DNA of 64,000 nucleotides from Azadirachta indica (Eukaryota; Streptophyta; Magnoliopsida; Sapindales; Meliaceae): positions 2,501,182 to 2,565,181 of the forward strand of contig CM040445.1 in assembly GCA_022749755.1 (NCBI GenBank). The letters are read 5' to 3'. Positions 24,218 through 41,302 of the stretch are shown one piece after another (the stretch's first letter is position 1; each line of letters begins with the position of its first letter). A model generated the notes under the pieces. That model saw only the letters and a list, made by a program, of their open reading frames with translations. It ran no database searches and was not told where the DNA came from. Position numbers and translations under genes: made by a program.

Positions 24218-25030
24218 TCAGCTTATTATTGACACACACAGAAAAAGAATTTAGGTTATAAGATAGAAATTACCTGAATTACAGGAGATAATTATCAAAA
24301 GCTCCTATTGACACATAGAGAAAAAAAAAATTAGGTTAGAAGTTAGAAATAGAAATTAGCTGAGTACATTGGTCACAAAAGTTAGAAATAAAAAATTATC
24401 ATTAAATAAGAAAAAAAGATTATCAATAACAAAAAATCAACAAATTTAATTATTAGGAGGATCAAGATATCATTATTAGAAGCTCACTATTGACACACAG
24501 AGAAAAAGAATTTAAATTAGAAGCTAGAAACTACCTGAGGTACATTGTTCCAGACATTAAAAATAAAAGTTTATCAGTAAACAAAAAACAAAAGATTATC
24601 ATTAACAAAAAATCAACAACATCAATTGTTAGAAGGATTACTAGATCATTATTAGAAGCTCACTATTAACACAGAAAAAAGGAATTTATGTTAGAAGTTA
24701 AAAATTATCTAAGGTATGTTTACAAAAAAATGAGGAACTTCATTGTCGTTTACAAGAGGAGGAAGAACGTCATCACAAGAAACTTCTTCGTTAGTTATAA
24801 GAAGAGGAACTTCATTGTTTGTAGGCGATAAATGATATATATAGATAATAGAACTTATCTGAGATACATTATTTATATGAGGAGGAGGAACTTCATCGTC
24901 GTTTACAAGAGAAGGAAGAACTTCATCACGAGAAACTTCTTCATTGATTACAGGAGAAGGAATTTCATTGTTCATTTTGAATTTACATATTGGAAGATGT
25001 AATCAATGATATATATAGATGAGTATTATG
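24218..25030. repeat. Degenerate tandem-repeat array
   Basis: The motif TATTGACACA followed by an A-rich stretch and GAATTTA or a variant recurs at about 24228, 24307, 24488 and 24663. The flanking phrases (CTGAGGTACATT, ATCATTATTAGAAGCTC) repeat with the longer spacing of 175-181 bp. The right part (24728-25020) contains two further ~150-bp copies that encode the repetitive ORF listed separately. The array grades from non-coding to ORF-bearing units. Confidence 0.7.
24709..24975 (-). CDS. Short repetitive hypothetical ORF (88 codons)
   Basis: The protein consists of two ~35-residue repeats: NEEVSRDEVLPSLVNDDEVP in the first and NEEVSCDDVLPPLVNDNEVP in the second. They are joined by a linker ending SSIIYIYH. 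It is acidic, without signal peptide or known domain. The ORF starts at an ATG (MNNEIPSP) and stops at TAG, but no family is recognised and no splice context supports a larger gene. It may be the remnant of a repeat-protein gene or an accidental ORF within the tandem array; the near-identity of the two repeats could come from DNA-level duplication alone. Confidence 0.25.
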   Translation of the reverse strand: MNNEIPSPVINEEVSRDEVLPSLVNDDEVPPPHINNVSQISSIIYIYHLSPTNNEVPLLITNEEVSCDDVLPPLVNDNEVPHFFVNIP

Positions 25031-25123
25031 AGGCTTATAAATGATGTGTCGAGTTTGGCCTTGACCTAAAAAATAGATTTAGGGATGATAATAGGTTAAG
25101 GACAGGTGGATGTCCTCAATACG

Positions 25124-25542
25124 TAGGCCTGCACAAAAAAATCGAATTGACACAAATCAAACAATTTAGTTAAGTTCGATTCAGTTATAAAAAGAATTTG
25201 GTTTCTATTAGTTTCTAAACTGATCAGTTTGTTTAACTAAACCGAATAGAATTGAATATAAAATTTTACATAAACCTTTAAAATTTATAAAAATTATAAA
25301 TAAATATAAAATTTATAACAATTTATATAAATTTACATAAAAATATGAGAGATTATTATAAATTTAAAAAAAAAAATTTGTATATAATTTTTATATATTA
25401 TATAAAAATATTCTTTAAATTGAGAAACAGTGCTAAAATCGAAGTGTAGAACGGAGTTATGAAACTGAACTGAAATTCAGTTTGGTTCAATTAAGTTCAG
25501 TTTGGATCTTTAAAATTGAACCTTATTTTTTGCACCCACCCT
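25124..25542. mobile_element. Possible hAT-like MITE remnant
   Basis: The left end (TAGGCCTGCACAAAAAAA) and the inverted right end (AGGGTGGGTGCAAAAAAT) are imperfect inverted repeats. Inside lie runs related to AACCGAAT and CTGAACTGAA. This is the layout of a widespread plant MITE type beginning GGGGTGTGCA. No target duplication can be read. Confidence 0.4.
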
Positions 25543-25626
25543 TGTCTCAGCCCATCCTGTATTAGTCATTTGCAATCGTAAAATTTTTTTGAGCTCTTTT
25601 AAAATCTAAAGTTAAAAATGAAGTTA

Positions 25627-25765
25627 ATATTTTGAAATCATCTAATTTAAAAAATGAGGAGAGAAATCTGAGAAGGCAAACTACCCGATTATAATATTTA
25701 ATGTTTTGAAATCATCAAATTTAAAAAATGAGAACAAGAGAAATCTGAGAAGGCAAACATCCCTA
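25627..25765. repeat. Direct repeat of ~60 bp
   Basis: A segment beginning TTTTGAAATCATC and ending GAGAAGGCAAAC occurs twice, at about 25629-25681 and 25704-25759, with a few substitutions and a small insertion. Confidence 0.75.
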
Positions 25766-26439
25766 AACAGAAGTACTTTCGGTACCAACAGAAAGAATAA
25801 AAGACAGGAAGTTTACAATGACTTTTGAAATTACCATCACTTACTCTTGTAATGTGAGTTTTTGAAATGCTGAGTTGATGCCAAACTGTCAAGGGTAGGG
25901 GGACTGTGAGAGGAGATGGTGAAATAATACCTTTGCATTTCAGGAATATGAAAATAGCTGGCAAACTCAACATTGTCTGCAGCCCACAGACATAGGCTAT
26001 TGTTAACACTAAAGTTTTTGTTTAAAATGAGAATTAATATCAAGGTTTTTTATTAGATCTTAACCATAACATTAACAAAAAGTAAGAGACTGTATGGTTT
26101 TTTACACTTACACGAGAAAGTGGAGGCCAATTTTCGCTTTAAAAAGCGCAGAGTTATAACTTTGTAAGTGTTACCCAACTAAATCTAATCAAAACTTTTA
26201 ATTTTTTGATAAATTTCATACATAATATCAATAAATTGTACATATAATTTGTAATATTAAAAGAAAAAAAAAAAACCTTAACCATATCCAATGCCAAAAG
26301 TAATATTATGGTGGCTCTAAGGCAGGGTAAATGCCATGTCCAATATCTTTAAATAAGCAATATTACTTAGTCATAAACTTAAGAATGAAATAAAAAAAAA
26401 AAAAATTAAAAGATGAACTTACTGATAAAGAATAGCCGT

Positions 26440-26545
26440 TAGACGTTAATCCATACCATCTGCACGTCTAGGTGGCGTACTACGTTATCACGACAGTCTC
26501 GCCCCCTAGAGGCCCCGGGATCACACCCGGGCTCAGACATTAATA
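26440..26545 (-). repeat. GC-rich island with a tRNA T-arm-like hairpin, possible truncated SINE
   Basis: A ~100-bp GC-rich patch interrupts very AT-rich DNA. Read on the minus strand, CCGGG-TGTGATC-CCCGG forms a 5-bp stem with a 7-base loop, the geometry of a tRNA T-arm and close to an RNA polymerase III box B. Downstream on that strand the patch runs to a poly-T tract (complement of the A run at about 26392-26405), which would fit a SINE tail. No box A or complete cloverleaf is present. Confidence 0.35.
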
Positions 26546-26868
26546 TTACATTTTATTTTATTTGACTGACAACTTCTGCCTTATAGTTAAAATTCCCGAT
26601 ATATAAAAGAAATTTCACAAATAATTTTACTTCTATACTATATTGACTTCTAAGATTCTTCATAGCAACATCAATCCCAACAATACAAAAAACTGAAAGC
26701 TCGTCAAACTGAGCTCTCGTATCCAGCCCCATAACATCCCGACTTAGATTTCACATTCCGTATGTTATGATTGCATGCTCCAGTATTTATTTACAGTTGG
26801 TAAAAACTTGCTTCGTGTACAGAGTAAAAATTGCCACCATTCTGCAAGGTTAGGCTCTAACCTTAATC

Positions 26869-32944
<6,076 letters not shown>

Positions 32945-33123
32945 GAGGATTTCTCCGCAATGCTTTGAGAAATATAAATCTGTTTCACATAAAATCATAA
33001 ACGTCTGATTAAGGTAGCATTCTACTCGTAGGCGCTCACGATAAAATACCCACTCAACTGTAACCGAAAAATGAATTCTGAACTATGATATGGATTGAAA
33101 TGATAAAGCTTATGGATCGAATC

Positions 33124-33160
33124 GGCCCATTATTGACGATCCATTGGACTACTAGCCCAA
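33124..33160. promoter_or_regulatory. Site II-type elements upstream of XPB
   Basis: GGCCCAT at 33124-33130 and AGCCCAA at 33154-33160 lie about 180-215 bases upstream of the XPB start. Such TGGGCC/T-type elements are bound by TCP factors and are typical of plant housekeeping genes. Confidence 0.4.
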
Positions 33161-34024
33161 GAAGAAGGACGACAGAAATAAGGGGAGAGAAGGTTGTTCC
33201 TTACCAAATGAGGCTATGGTTGTCAAAATGACTGAAGATCGTTGTCAAAATTTCTGCTGCTTTATTTATCTTTGAAGCCGAGACCTCTCACTTTATATTA
33301 TACTGCTGAAAGGCGGTGCTGTCTGCTGCCTTGACAGGTGAAGGCTTTTTCTCTTCAGTTTCGGGACCAGAAACAGAAAGCATTCGCTTCATTGTTTAAA
33401 AATGGGATGATAATTTTGGGATCCTACATTTTTGTTATCTCACATAATATTTCATTTATATAACATAAATCTCTTTTTTTTTTATAAACGAATTTATTTT
33501 ATTGATATAATTAAAATATGCATTTGAAGGTATAAGTTGACAGCGAAAATTCAATTTTTTTAAAGATAATTAGTCCATGTTTGATTTGATTTTTTCATTA
33601 ATAAAAAAAACTTCTTTAATGATAAAATCATTTTTCAAAATTTTGAACGGGTTTAACTCATATTGAATAAAAATTTTTGAAAATTAAAAATTTAATTTTT
33701 TTTTATTAGAAAAAATTCACACTTTTAGACTTTTGACAGTAGAGTTTGTTTTATTTTTTTTAAAAATATTTTTATTTTATTTATAAAATTTTATTTTTTT
33801 TCTTTAAAATATAACATTAAAATTTTTTTATTAAAATAATTATTCAAATTTTTCTAAAAGTTATTTATGGTAATTAAATTATTACTAAATTTTTATTAAA
33901 AATCTGCGAATAAAAGGCGTATATATATATATAATTAGTACTTTCATGTATATAATATTTTTATATAAAGTTAATAGTAAAATTGATGTGATTGTATTAT
34001 ATTATTATTATATATTTTATATTT

Positions 34025-34154
34025 GGGAGAATTCTTGATTCCCCCTCTTTATTTAACTTAATATATCGATATCCTCTTGTTGAATTACCAATACCCGATT
34101 CTCTCCTGGTGCTATCTCTGTCAGTTAGAAATGTTACCCCTTAGGTAATTATAT
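34025..34154 (+). repeat. Left terminal inverted repeat of the MULE
   Basis: Begins GGGAGAATTCTTGATT and pairs with the inverted sequence at 41051-41183. Similarity fades after the shared GTAATTATAT. Confidence 0.85.
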
Positions 34155-35009
34155 ACTTTGATATAGTTGCATGTATATGTAGTTAAAATATGAAAGGAAT
34201 GTTATGAATTAAAATGAAAGTGGCCCTATAATTGAAAATTTAAATGAAAGTAAGCCTTATTCTAGTTTCCCAACACAATTATTATATACCAAAGTTAAAC
34301 ACAAAAATTCAAAAAATGCTTTTATGTTCAAAAACATTTTTTATGTTGACAAAATACTTTACCAAATAGTTCGCTTCATCAATGTCAAGAGTAAAAGTCC
34401 TCTGTCTTTCTTGCTCTTGCATTTACGAGACAAAACAAAACCTAAATTTGAACTCAACTTTAAATCCAAGCCAGTTTAGATATCGATAAAACTTTAAACT
34501 ATTGTGCTGCCTTCATTAGTTAAATATTGCGATTTACAGTGTATTCTAAGCTTTTCACCATATATTGACAATTGAAAATATCAGTTGGAGCACAAAAAAT
34601 GGTTAACAAAATGAGTATTCCAACCTACTCTAGTTTTGATCCAATATTGTTATAGTTAGACTTGTTTAATGTTATTGGCTTCATTTATTTTGTTCTTTTA
34701 TTGGGTATTTAAATAAAGTTATTTTCTCGTGATCTTATGAGTTAATGGGTGTGGGTATTTTATTTATTTTGTATTGTAATCATTGTTATTATTTGTTGTA
34801 CAAGAACTTTTAGATTTTTTGAGAAGTTATTTAGATGTGTTTGTTCTAGGTGTTTGGTGTAATTTTTTTTAATGTGCTTCGGATATGGAAAAATGTTGAG
34901 TACAAAAGCAAATATAGGAAGTTTATTTGTTGCTGTTATTCATGGATATATGTTGTTTACAGGATGATGTTCACCATGGTTGTGCGTTGTTGTTAACAGG
35001 ATAAGTATT

Positions 35010-37642
35010 ACGAGAATCAAAATCGTTGTAATGTTTTATGGCAAGACAGTTGAAGTTAGGAGAACTGATATCGATCATTGCAGTTTGATATAATCATAAA
35101 TGATGTGTTGGAGATCATTGAACATCGACACAAATTCGACAATGAAGAATACATTATGAATGCAGTTGTGCCCTGGTAAAAGGAGAAAGTGCCACAAAAG
35201 AATGATAATAACTTCGTTAACATCATTTCAGAAACCTTGGACAAAGGCTTTGACAAATTGCTGCTAGAGATGATTCTAATACCTTTACAACAAAAAGAAT
35301 TCATTCAAAGAATATTGTTCCATCCTGAAAAACACACATCCTGAAATTGCAAACATTGAACCCGATGTCACAGATGATGATGCTAATGCATATGATTTTC
35401 CCTCTAATTCAGTTATGGTGCTGATATAGATATAGCTGATTTAGGTTGTACTACTGATATAGATTATGGTGTCGGTATAGATAATGTTACTAATACAAAT
35501 GATACTAATGATAACTACCCTATCTCCCAAGTCACGCAAGCACAAATACATGCACCGATAGAGGAGCATGCAGAACAAAGACAAGCACAACAAAGAAATG
35601 CTTCCCCTATAGTTGATGATAGTTATGTTGAAGAGATAGGCACTGATATAATGAATGCTATCAATAGGTTATTTATAGCATATGAAGAGTATGAAAATGA
35701 CCACAATGAACAAAGACATGATGGAGAAAATAATGTGTTGAATTCTGAGACTATGGGTGAAAGCAAGGCTATTGGTATTGGTAGAATGGAGAGTGAACAC
35801 GATGCTAATGATGATAAAGTTGATAATGCTGATGTAAGGAGTGAAAATTCAATTAAATGGACTGATAATGATGTAATGGATGTTTTGGAATTCGAGGATG
35901 AAGCTGACGTTGATGTTGCTGTAGACAGTGGTCAGTTATTACTATCAGAAGATGAAGAAGTATTGTCAGAATATGATTCTGATGATGTTGATATTAGTTC
36001 AAGAGAGGATGAAAATGCCATGGGTAGAATGATGAGGGACTTGAGAGGTCGATTATATAGAATACCCACTAAAGATGATATTCGCATAACAGTTAGCCAA
36101 GCCTATAATAGTTTCCATGAGTTCAGAGAAGTTTTGAAGGATTATGCGATCCAAGAAGGTTTTTCTTAGAATAAAATCAAGAATGAAGTTACGAAGGTGA
36201 CTATAATGTGTGTAAGTCCTAATTGTACTTGGAGAATTCATGCTTCTGTTGCGATAGATAGGGTAACTTTTATGTTGAGGTCAATGTCAAATAATGACCA
36301 TACCTGTAAGAGAAAATTCAAGAACCCTGAGGTCACAAGTGATTGGATTGTCAAGAAAATGTTTACAACCATCAAGAATAACCCAAGTATAGGCTCGGAT
36401 GCACTGGCTACTGAATTATGCAGAATGTTTGGTGTTGGAACAATAAAGAAGAGGCTTTACATAGCCAAAAAGAAAACTCTTAACATGGCAGCACCTAACT
36501 TCACAGGTTCTTACAAACAACTTCAAGATTATGGCCATATTTTATTAGACAAAAATAGAGGAGCAATAGTTAAAATTTATCAAGACCTTATCGATACATT
36601 CGAAAGGATATTTGTCAACTTTGTGGCACAGCAAAGAGGGTTTATGATAGATTATAGGAGGTTTATTGATATGGATGGCTGTCACTTGAAGACGCCTTGT
36701 GGTGGCGTCTTGCTCAGCACAGTAACATTGGATGCTAATAATGGTATATTCCCTTTAGCTATATGTGTATACGAAGGTGAAAATTTGGACAGTTAGAATT
36801 GGTTTCTTCAATTGCTTAAAGAACACGTGCAAATTACATATGAGATGACAATCACTTTCATGTCTGACAGACAGAAAAAAGTAATCGCAGCATTGCAAAT
36901 TCACTTCCTTAGAGCAGTAATCAAGTACTATTTTATGAATTTGATTGTAATGTTTATTGCTTGCTTTGCCCTTAATTAATGCATGCTTTTAATATATGAG
37001 AGCTTGTTCTTATTCTTACTTATCATTCCAATCATTCAATGCTTTAGTGTTTGAAAATTAATGTAGACAGAAAGAAATAATAATGTGTAATTATATGATT
37101 GATAACATGCATGTTTTTGTATATTGTGTAATACTTTCATTTCCTTATTTGTTTATTGAAACGAAATAATGGTCAGGAATTCTGAGGTTTTAAATTTTAC
37201 TCTTTCCTGGATAATAGATTAGAGCATTTTCTTGTTTTTTTTGTTTATGACAATCCTTTTATTTTATTAAACAAATAATTAATGGTATTTGTTAATTAAC
37301 TTAAATAATTTAAGAAAGAAGGTAAATAGATGTTCATTTATAGTTGGAGAGTCTTACGCTATAATCTATTAATTCAAAAATAAGCAAGTCTGAGTCAGTA
37401 TTTAGCATTAAAGTATTAATATTTAATAGTTTTAGAATTGAAATTCCTCTTTAGCAACAAAAGAAAATTGAAAGCTAGCTTTAAGATATTCATTCATTCA
37501 TTCATTATAAATATAAATAAATTATATGAGAAAAGGTTTTATACAAAATGAATAACCTATCATCTATTTAAAGAAACAATTATCTAAATTCTTATATATC
37601 TAACGAAACTGATTTAATCAATATGAATGCACTTTCAATAAC

Positions 37643-37674
<32 letters not shown>

Positions 37675-39581
37675 TCTTTTAGCATCAACAAATTAAATAG
37701 GTAGTTGCAGAATTTAGCACAATATCCATATAAATATATAAAAACTTTTGGTTCAGATGACGTGATGATGATTTTCCTTAATTTTCTGCAAGATATATAT
37801 ATATATATATATATTAAGCTGCATATTAATTCTTTTAGCATTAGCTAATTAAATTTGCATGGATGCTTTGCCTTCATTTAATGGGCAGCTGCAAAATTTA
37901 GCGATATCTATATAAATATATAAAAATTTTTAGTTCAGATAATGACGTTATAATGAATTGCTTTAATTAATTTTCTACAAGCTTTGATTTATTAATTGAT
38001 TAAATATGTATACATAATTAAGTACGTAGGAAACAAAATGGCAAATGAGTAATATCATTTTATTGCAAATGTACATGCACACAATTTTTTAAAAGGTTCT
38101 ATAACATGAATTTTAATAATGTAAAAAATATATATTCCTTAAGGAAGTTGCAAGACTTGACAATTGGATTAATGAGATATTTATATATGAGACGACTAGT
38201 TAATCATATCCAATTTAATTTAATTTTCTATGCTTAAAAGATCTGAAAGATTTTTGGAAAAACTTACAGTAATTGAAATAAATATGTTTACACTGCAAAA
38301 TTCCTTTTTTATTGTTTCATTTTATTTTGGAATTTATAAATGAGAATTAGTTATTGATTTCACTTTTTTTAGTGTAGGTACTGTGCTAGGCATATATATA
38401 CAAACTTTAGGAAGTTGTTCACTTCTAAGCTTTTAAGGGATCATTTTTGGAGAGCTGCTCGGGCAACAAACAAGTTGGATTTTGATTGCGCAATAGGTAA
38501 AATCAAGGAAATCTAACCCCTTGCATGCTCTTGGCTACTAAATAATGAACACACACTTGGTCATGCCACTTGTTTAGTCACTTTTTTAAAATAGACCATG
38601 TTACAAATAATATAACCGAGTTATGAAATGGTTTCCTAAATGAACATAGAAAGAAACCTATTACTGAACTAATGGAGTTCATTCGAATGAAGTTAATAAA
38701 GAAAATAATTAGAAAGCGAGAAAAATGTTCTGAATGGCCTATCAACCTGCCTCCGAGAGTTCAAAGGAAGATTAACAAGTTGTCTAAGATTGCAAGAAAG
38801 TTGCTGGTGGTCAAATCTAGTGAGCATCGGTTTAAGGTTGTTGAGTTTAAGTTTAAAGATGATAGACACTTTGTGGTAGACCTTAGGAAGATGACATGTG
38901 ACTGTTTGGGTTGGCAATTAAGTGGGCTGCCATGCAAGCATACATTGGCTTGCATTATGTGCTCTAACCTTAACCTAGCTAATTATATTGCCAAGATCCT
39001 GAGTAAGGAGGTTTATTTAGCCACCTACTCATCAACAATCAATCTAATACCTAACAAGTTGTTGTGGCCTAGAACAAACCTACCAGATTTACAGTCTTCA
39101 TAGATAATTGCCAAGGCTAGTAAACCAAAATGTAATCGAAGAAAGGACCTAAATGAGCCTCTTTGTGAAAAAAGAAGATACAGTACTAGATGTACTAAGT
39201 GCGAGCAGCTTGGTCATAATCAAAGAAGTTGTTGACTTACAAAAGCATGTATACATTCTCCTCATTTAATGTATGTCATGAAGAATGCAATCAAATCTCT
39301 TGATTTGATTACTAATGTTGATTATGTAAATGTAGGAAGTTGGAAATTCAAGCTAAACCTCAAGTACCCAACATAAAAAAATTAAACTAGTTTATAAAGT
39401 TATGCTCTTTTACATATTTGATTTAAAAGAGTTTATAATTTTGTTTTTTTTTTCTTTCTTTCTTTGTAACAATTGCAGCAAACCAAAGAAAATGAAGTGA
39501 AGTCGAAAAGGAAGCCCCAAGTGACAATGATAATAGAAGACCGAAGTCTCAAAGGCCACAATAAAAGCAAGGCAGAAAGGT
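35010..39581 (+). pseudogene. MULE transposase (MURA/MuDR type), decayed
   Basis: Remnants from about 35010 (TVEVRRTDIDHCSL) belong to the N-terminal region. An acidic spacer follows (35651-36166), then the MuDR DNA-binding region (C-x4-C ... HTC near 36211-36306) and the start of the DDE transposase domain (IDMDGCHLK, 36667-36693). An intron of 1456 bp (36917-38372) precedes RYCARHIYTNFR. A SWIM zinc-finger (CDCLGWQLSGLPCKH, about 38899-38943) and a CCHC knuckle (CTKCEQLGHNQRSC, 39191-39232) follow; a basic C-terminal exon may lie at 39480-39581. Breaks are in-frame stops at 36167, 36794 (within the usual DSW motif), 38514 and 39101, plus at least one frameshift between 38516 and 38672. A functional protein would recognise the TIRs and cut and paste the element; this copy cannot. 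Confidence 0.88.
37673..37981. repeat. Tandem duplication inside the MULE transposase intron
   Basis: Copy 1 (37673-37792) and copy 2 (37829-37981) both start ATTCTTTTAGCAT and end in TTTTCT-CAAG, sharing ATATAAATATATAAAAA and TTCAGAT blocks. Copy 2 has extra bases after AATTAAAT. AT microsatellites precede copy 1 (37642-37662) and copy 2 (37793-37813). Confidence 0.8.
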
Positions 39582-39599
39582 ATGCTGAGTTATGCATCT

Positions 39600-41050
39600 T
39601 TTTTGCTAATAATAATTAACATATTATTAAAATATTAATACAAAACTCTCTTGGAATTTTGGCTATAAATACAATAATGATGCATGATGCAGTTAATATT
39701 AGAAATTTGTGGGCAAATTTTTTGCTGTTTTGGATTTTTTGTACTTAAAATACATGTGATATGGTATATATCAAAACCCATGTTTTGTTATTTTCATTGG
39801 CAATCTTTTATCAAATATAATGCATAATTGCCTTTAAGCATTTTGATATTTGAATATTAATTGTAGAAACCACTTGTATTAAAACTATTTATTTTGAATA
39901 CAATTATATTTTTTGTGCACAAGTAGAATTTGAATCTTCCACAACTGCATTATACAAATGCATAATAACACTATTATGACCATCATCATCTTCTCAACAT
40001 TTCCATTGCGTATTAATGCCTTTTCAGGTTTACCATTCACATCATTTTCTTGATTTACAAGTGATGTCATAGATGAAACATTGCAAGATATATTGCTTAA
40101 TGTTGCCATCTCTCCCACATTACCATACACCTCCTGCTTAGTTGGTTTTCAAAAACTAAAAAACCCACAACCCTTTTATTGCTTACAGTAGAAATAGATT
40201 TGGATTTTTTGCACTCTGTGATATTCTAAGCCCAGCCTTGACACCGCCTTGACAATACCTACCCTTAAACTTGATGAGGCCACTGGTAACATCACTTAAG
40301 TTTGGTGTGTTTTTCTTTAACACATAGTCTCTTAGCATATTGTGGTTAAGATCATCACAACTTAGCTTCCAAAAGCAGAAAAATTCGCATCCTGAATCCT
40401 GCACATAAGAAAAGAACAACTTATTAAGGTTTTTTTTTTTTTTTCAAATTCTGAAATACCTATTGCAGCGTTCCTTTTACATCTGCACAATTTGTTCCTA
40501 AATTTAATGATTCCTCCATTTATTTGCATTTCTGAATGATTTGAGTAATTCTTGGTGTTTTCTTCACTTTTATTTCGATTGAGATTGTGAAGAGCATGAA
40601 AGGATAAGATTGTTTTAAGATAAAGGCTGCACCCCTGTTTTTAGAATAGAAGAATGATGTGGTCAGCATGTAGATAGAATGACAAATTTAATTAAATAAT
40701 TTCTAATTTCTATTGTTGGCTGTATATTCTATATTTGACCTCAAAGCAAAAAATCATTTTCTCATTCTTTTATTTTACCAAATGGTACATTTGACATTTT
40801 GTTTCAACAATCTCTACGTAACGTATATATTTTAGTTTGCAAAGTCAAACTTTTAACATTAAAATACTATTAATTAAAATGAAAACATTTCAAAATTTAA
40901 TAATATAACTAATTATTATATTATTTTTTAAACTAAAAGTAGGGACAATTTTTAACTTTATCTTTATTTTTGATCGCAAAGCAAATATGTACTAACAACT
41001 AAACAAATAGTAGTATTTCACATTTGACTAGTAACAAGTTAAGGGTAAAA
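39600..41050. other. Right interior of the MULE, mostly non-coding
   Basis: AT-rich DNA between the transposase remnant and the right TIR. Only the minus-strand fragments near 40183-40540 suggest former coding sequence; a second minus-strand ORF at 39885-40130 has no recognisable features. Confidence 0.5.
40183..40540 (-). pseudogene. Possible antisense GRF-zinc-finger-like remnant within the MULE
   Basis: On the minus strand, MQINGGIIKFRNKLCRCKR (from about 40532) is followed by a possible intron and then DSGCEFFCFWKL (from 40398). The C-x-C start and GC-FF-W end recall GRF-type zinc fingers, which occur in genes carried by plant MULEs. The centre of the finger is missing and the exon phases do not agree, so if this was a gene it is broken. 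Chance resemblance is possible. Confidence 0.25.
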
Positions 41051-41183
41051 ATATAATTACACTCTAAATTTAACATTTCTAATTGACAGAAATAACGTCA
41101 AGGGGGAATCAGAGTATTAGTAATTTAATAAAAGAATATCGGTATATTAAGTCAAATAAGGAGGAGAAATCGAGAATCCTCCT
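41051..41183 (-). repeat. Right terminal inverted repeat of the MULE
   Basis: Read on the minus strand it begins AGGAGGATTCTCGATT and parallels the left TIR for about 130 bases. Confidence 0.85.
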
Positions 41184-41302
41184 TTTTATATTTTTATGAA
41201 AATAAAAAAATTTTAAAAAATAAAAAAGATATATGATTAGTGTGGTAACGTCAACTTGTACGAGTAGACTATGAGTTCACATTTAACAGGGCACAACGAA
41301 AT

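Larger units (their letters stand above)
34025..41183 (+). mobile_element. Mutator-like element (MULE), 7.16 kb, complete with TIRs
   Basis: The two ends are inverted repeats of about 130 bases (34025-34154 and 41051-41183) at roughly 75 percent identity by eye; shared blocks include ACTTAATATA, GTCA-TTAGAAATGTT and GTAATTATAT. TTTTATATTT lies directly outside both ends (34015-34024 and 41184-41193), a 10-bp target duplication close to the 9 bp usual for Mutator. The left half holds the decayed plus-strand transposase gene and the right half mostly non-coding DNA with a possible antisense gene remnant. The long TIRs, target duplication and MuDR-type transposase agree on the family. Divergence between the TIRs and the stops in the transposase indicate an old insertion that no longer moves by itself. 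Confidence 0.9.

Noticed and set aside
25698..26009. 103-codon minus-strand ORF
   Set aside because: Its end overlaps the ~60-bp direct repeat, and no domain or conserved motif can be seen.
26509..26535. Complete tRNA gene on the minus strand
   Set aside because: Only the T-arm-like hairpin is present; acceptor, D and anticodon arms could not be built.
34025..41183. Reading the MULE interval as an LTR retrotransposon
   Set aside because: The ends are inverted, not direct, repeats, and the proteins are MuDR transposase parts with no reverse transcriptase or integrase.
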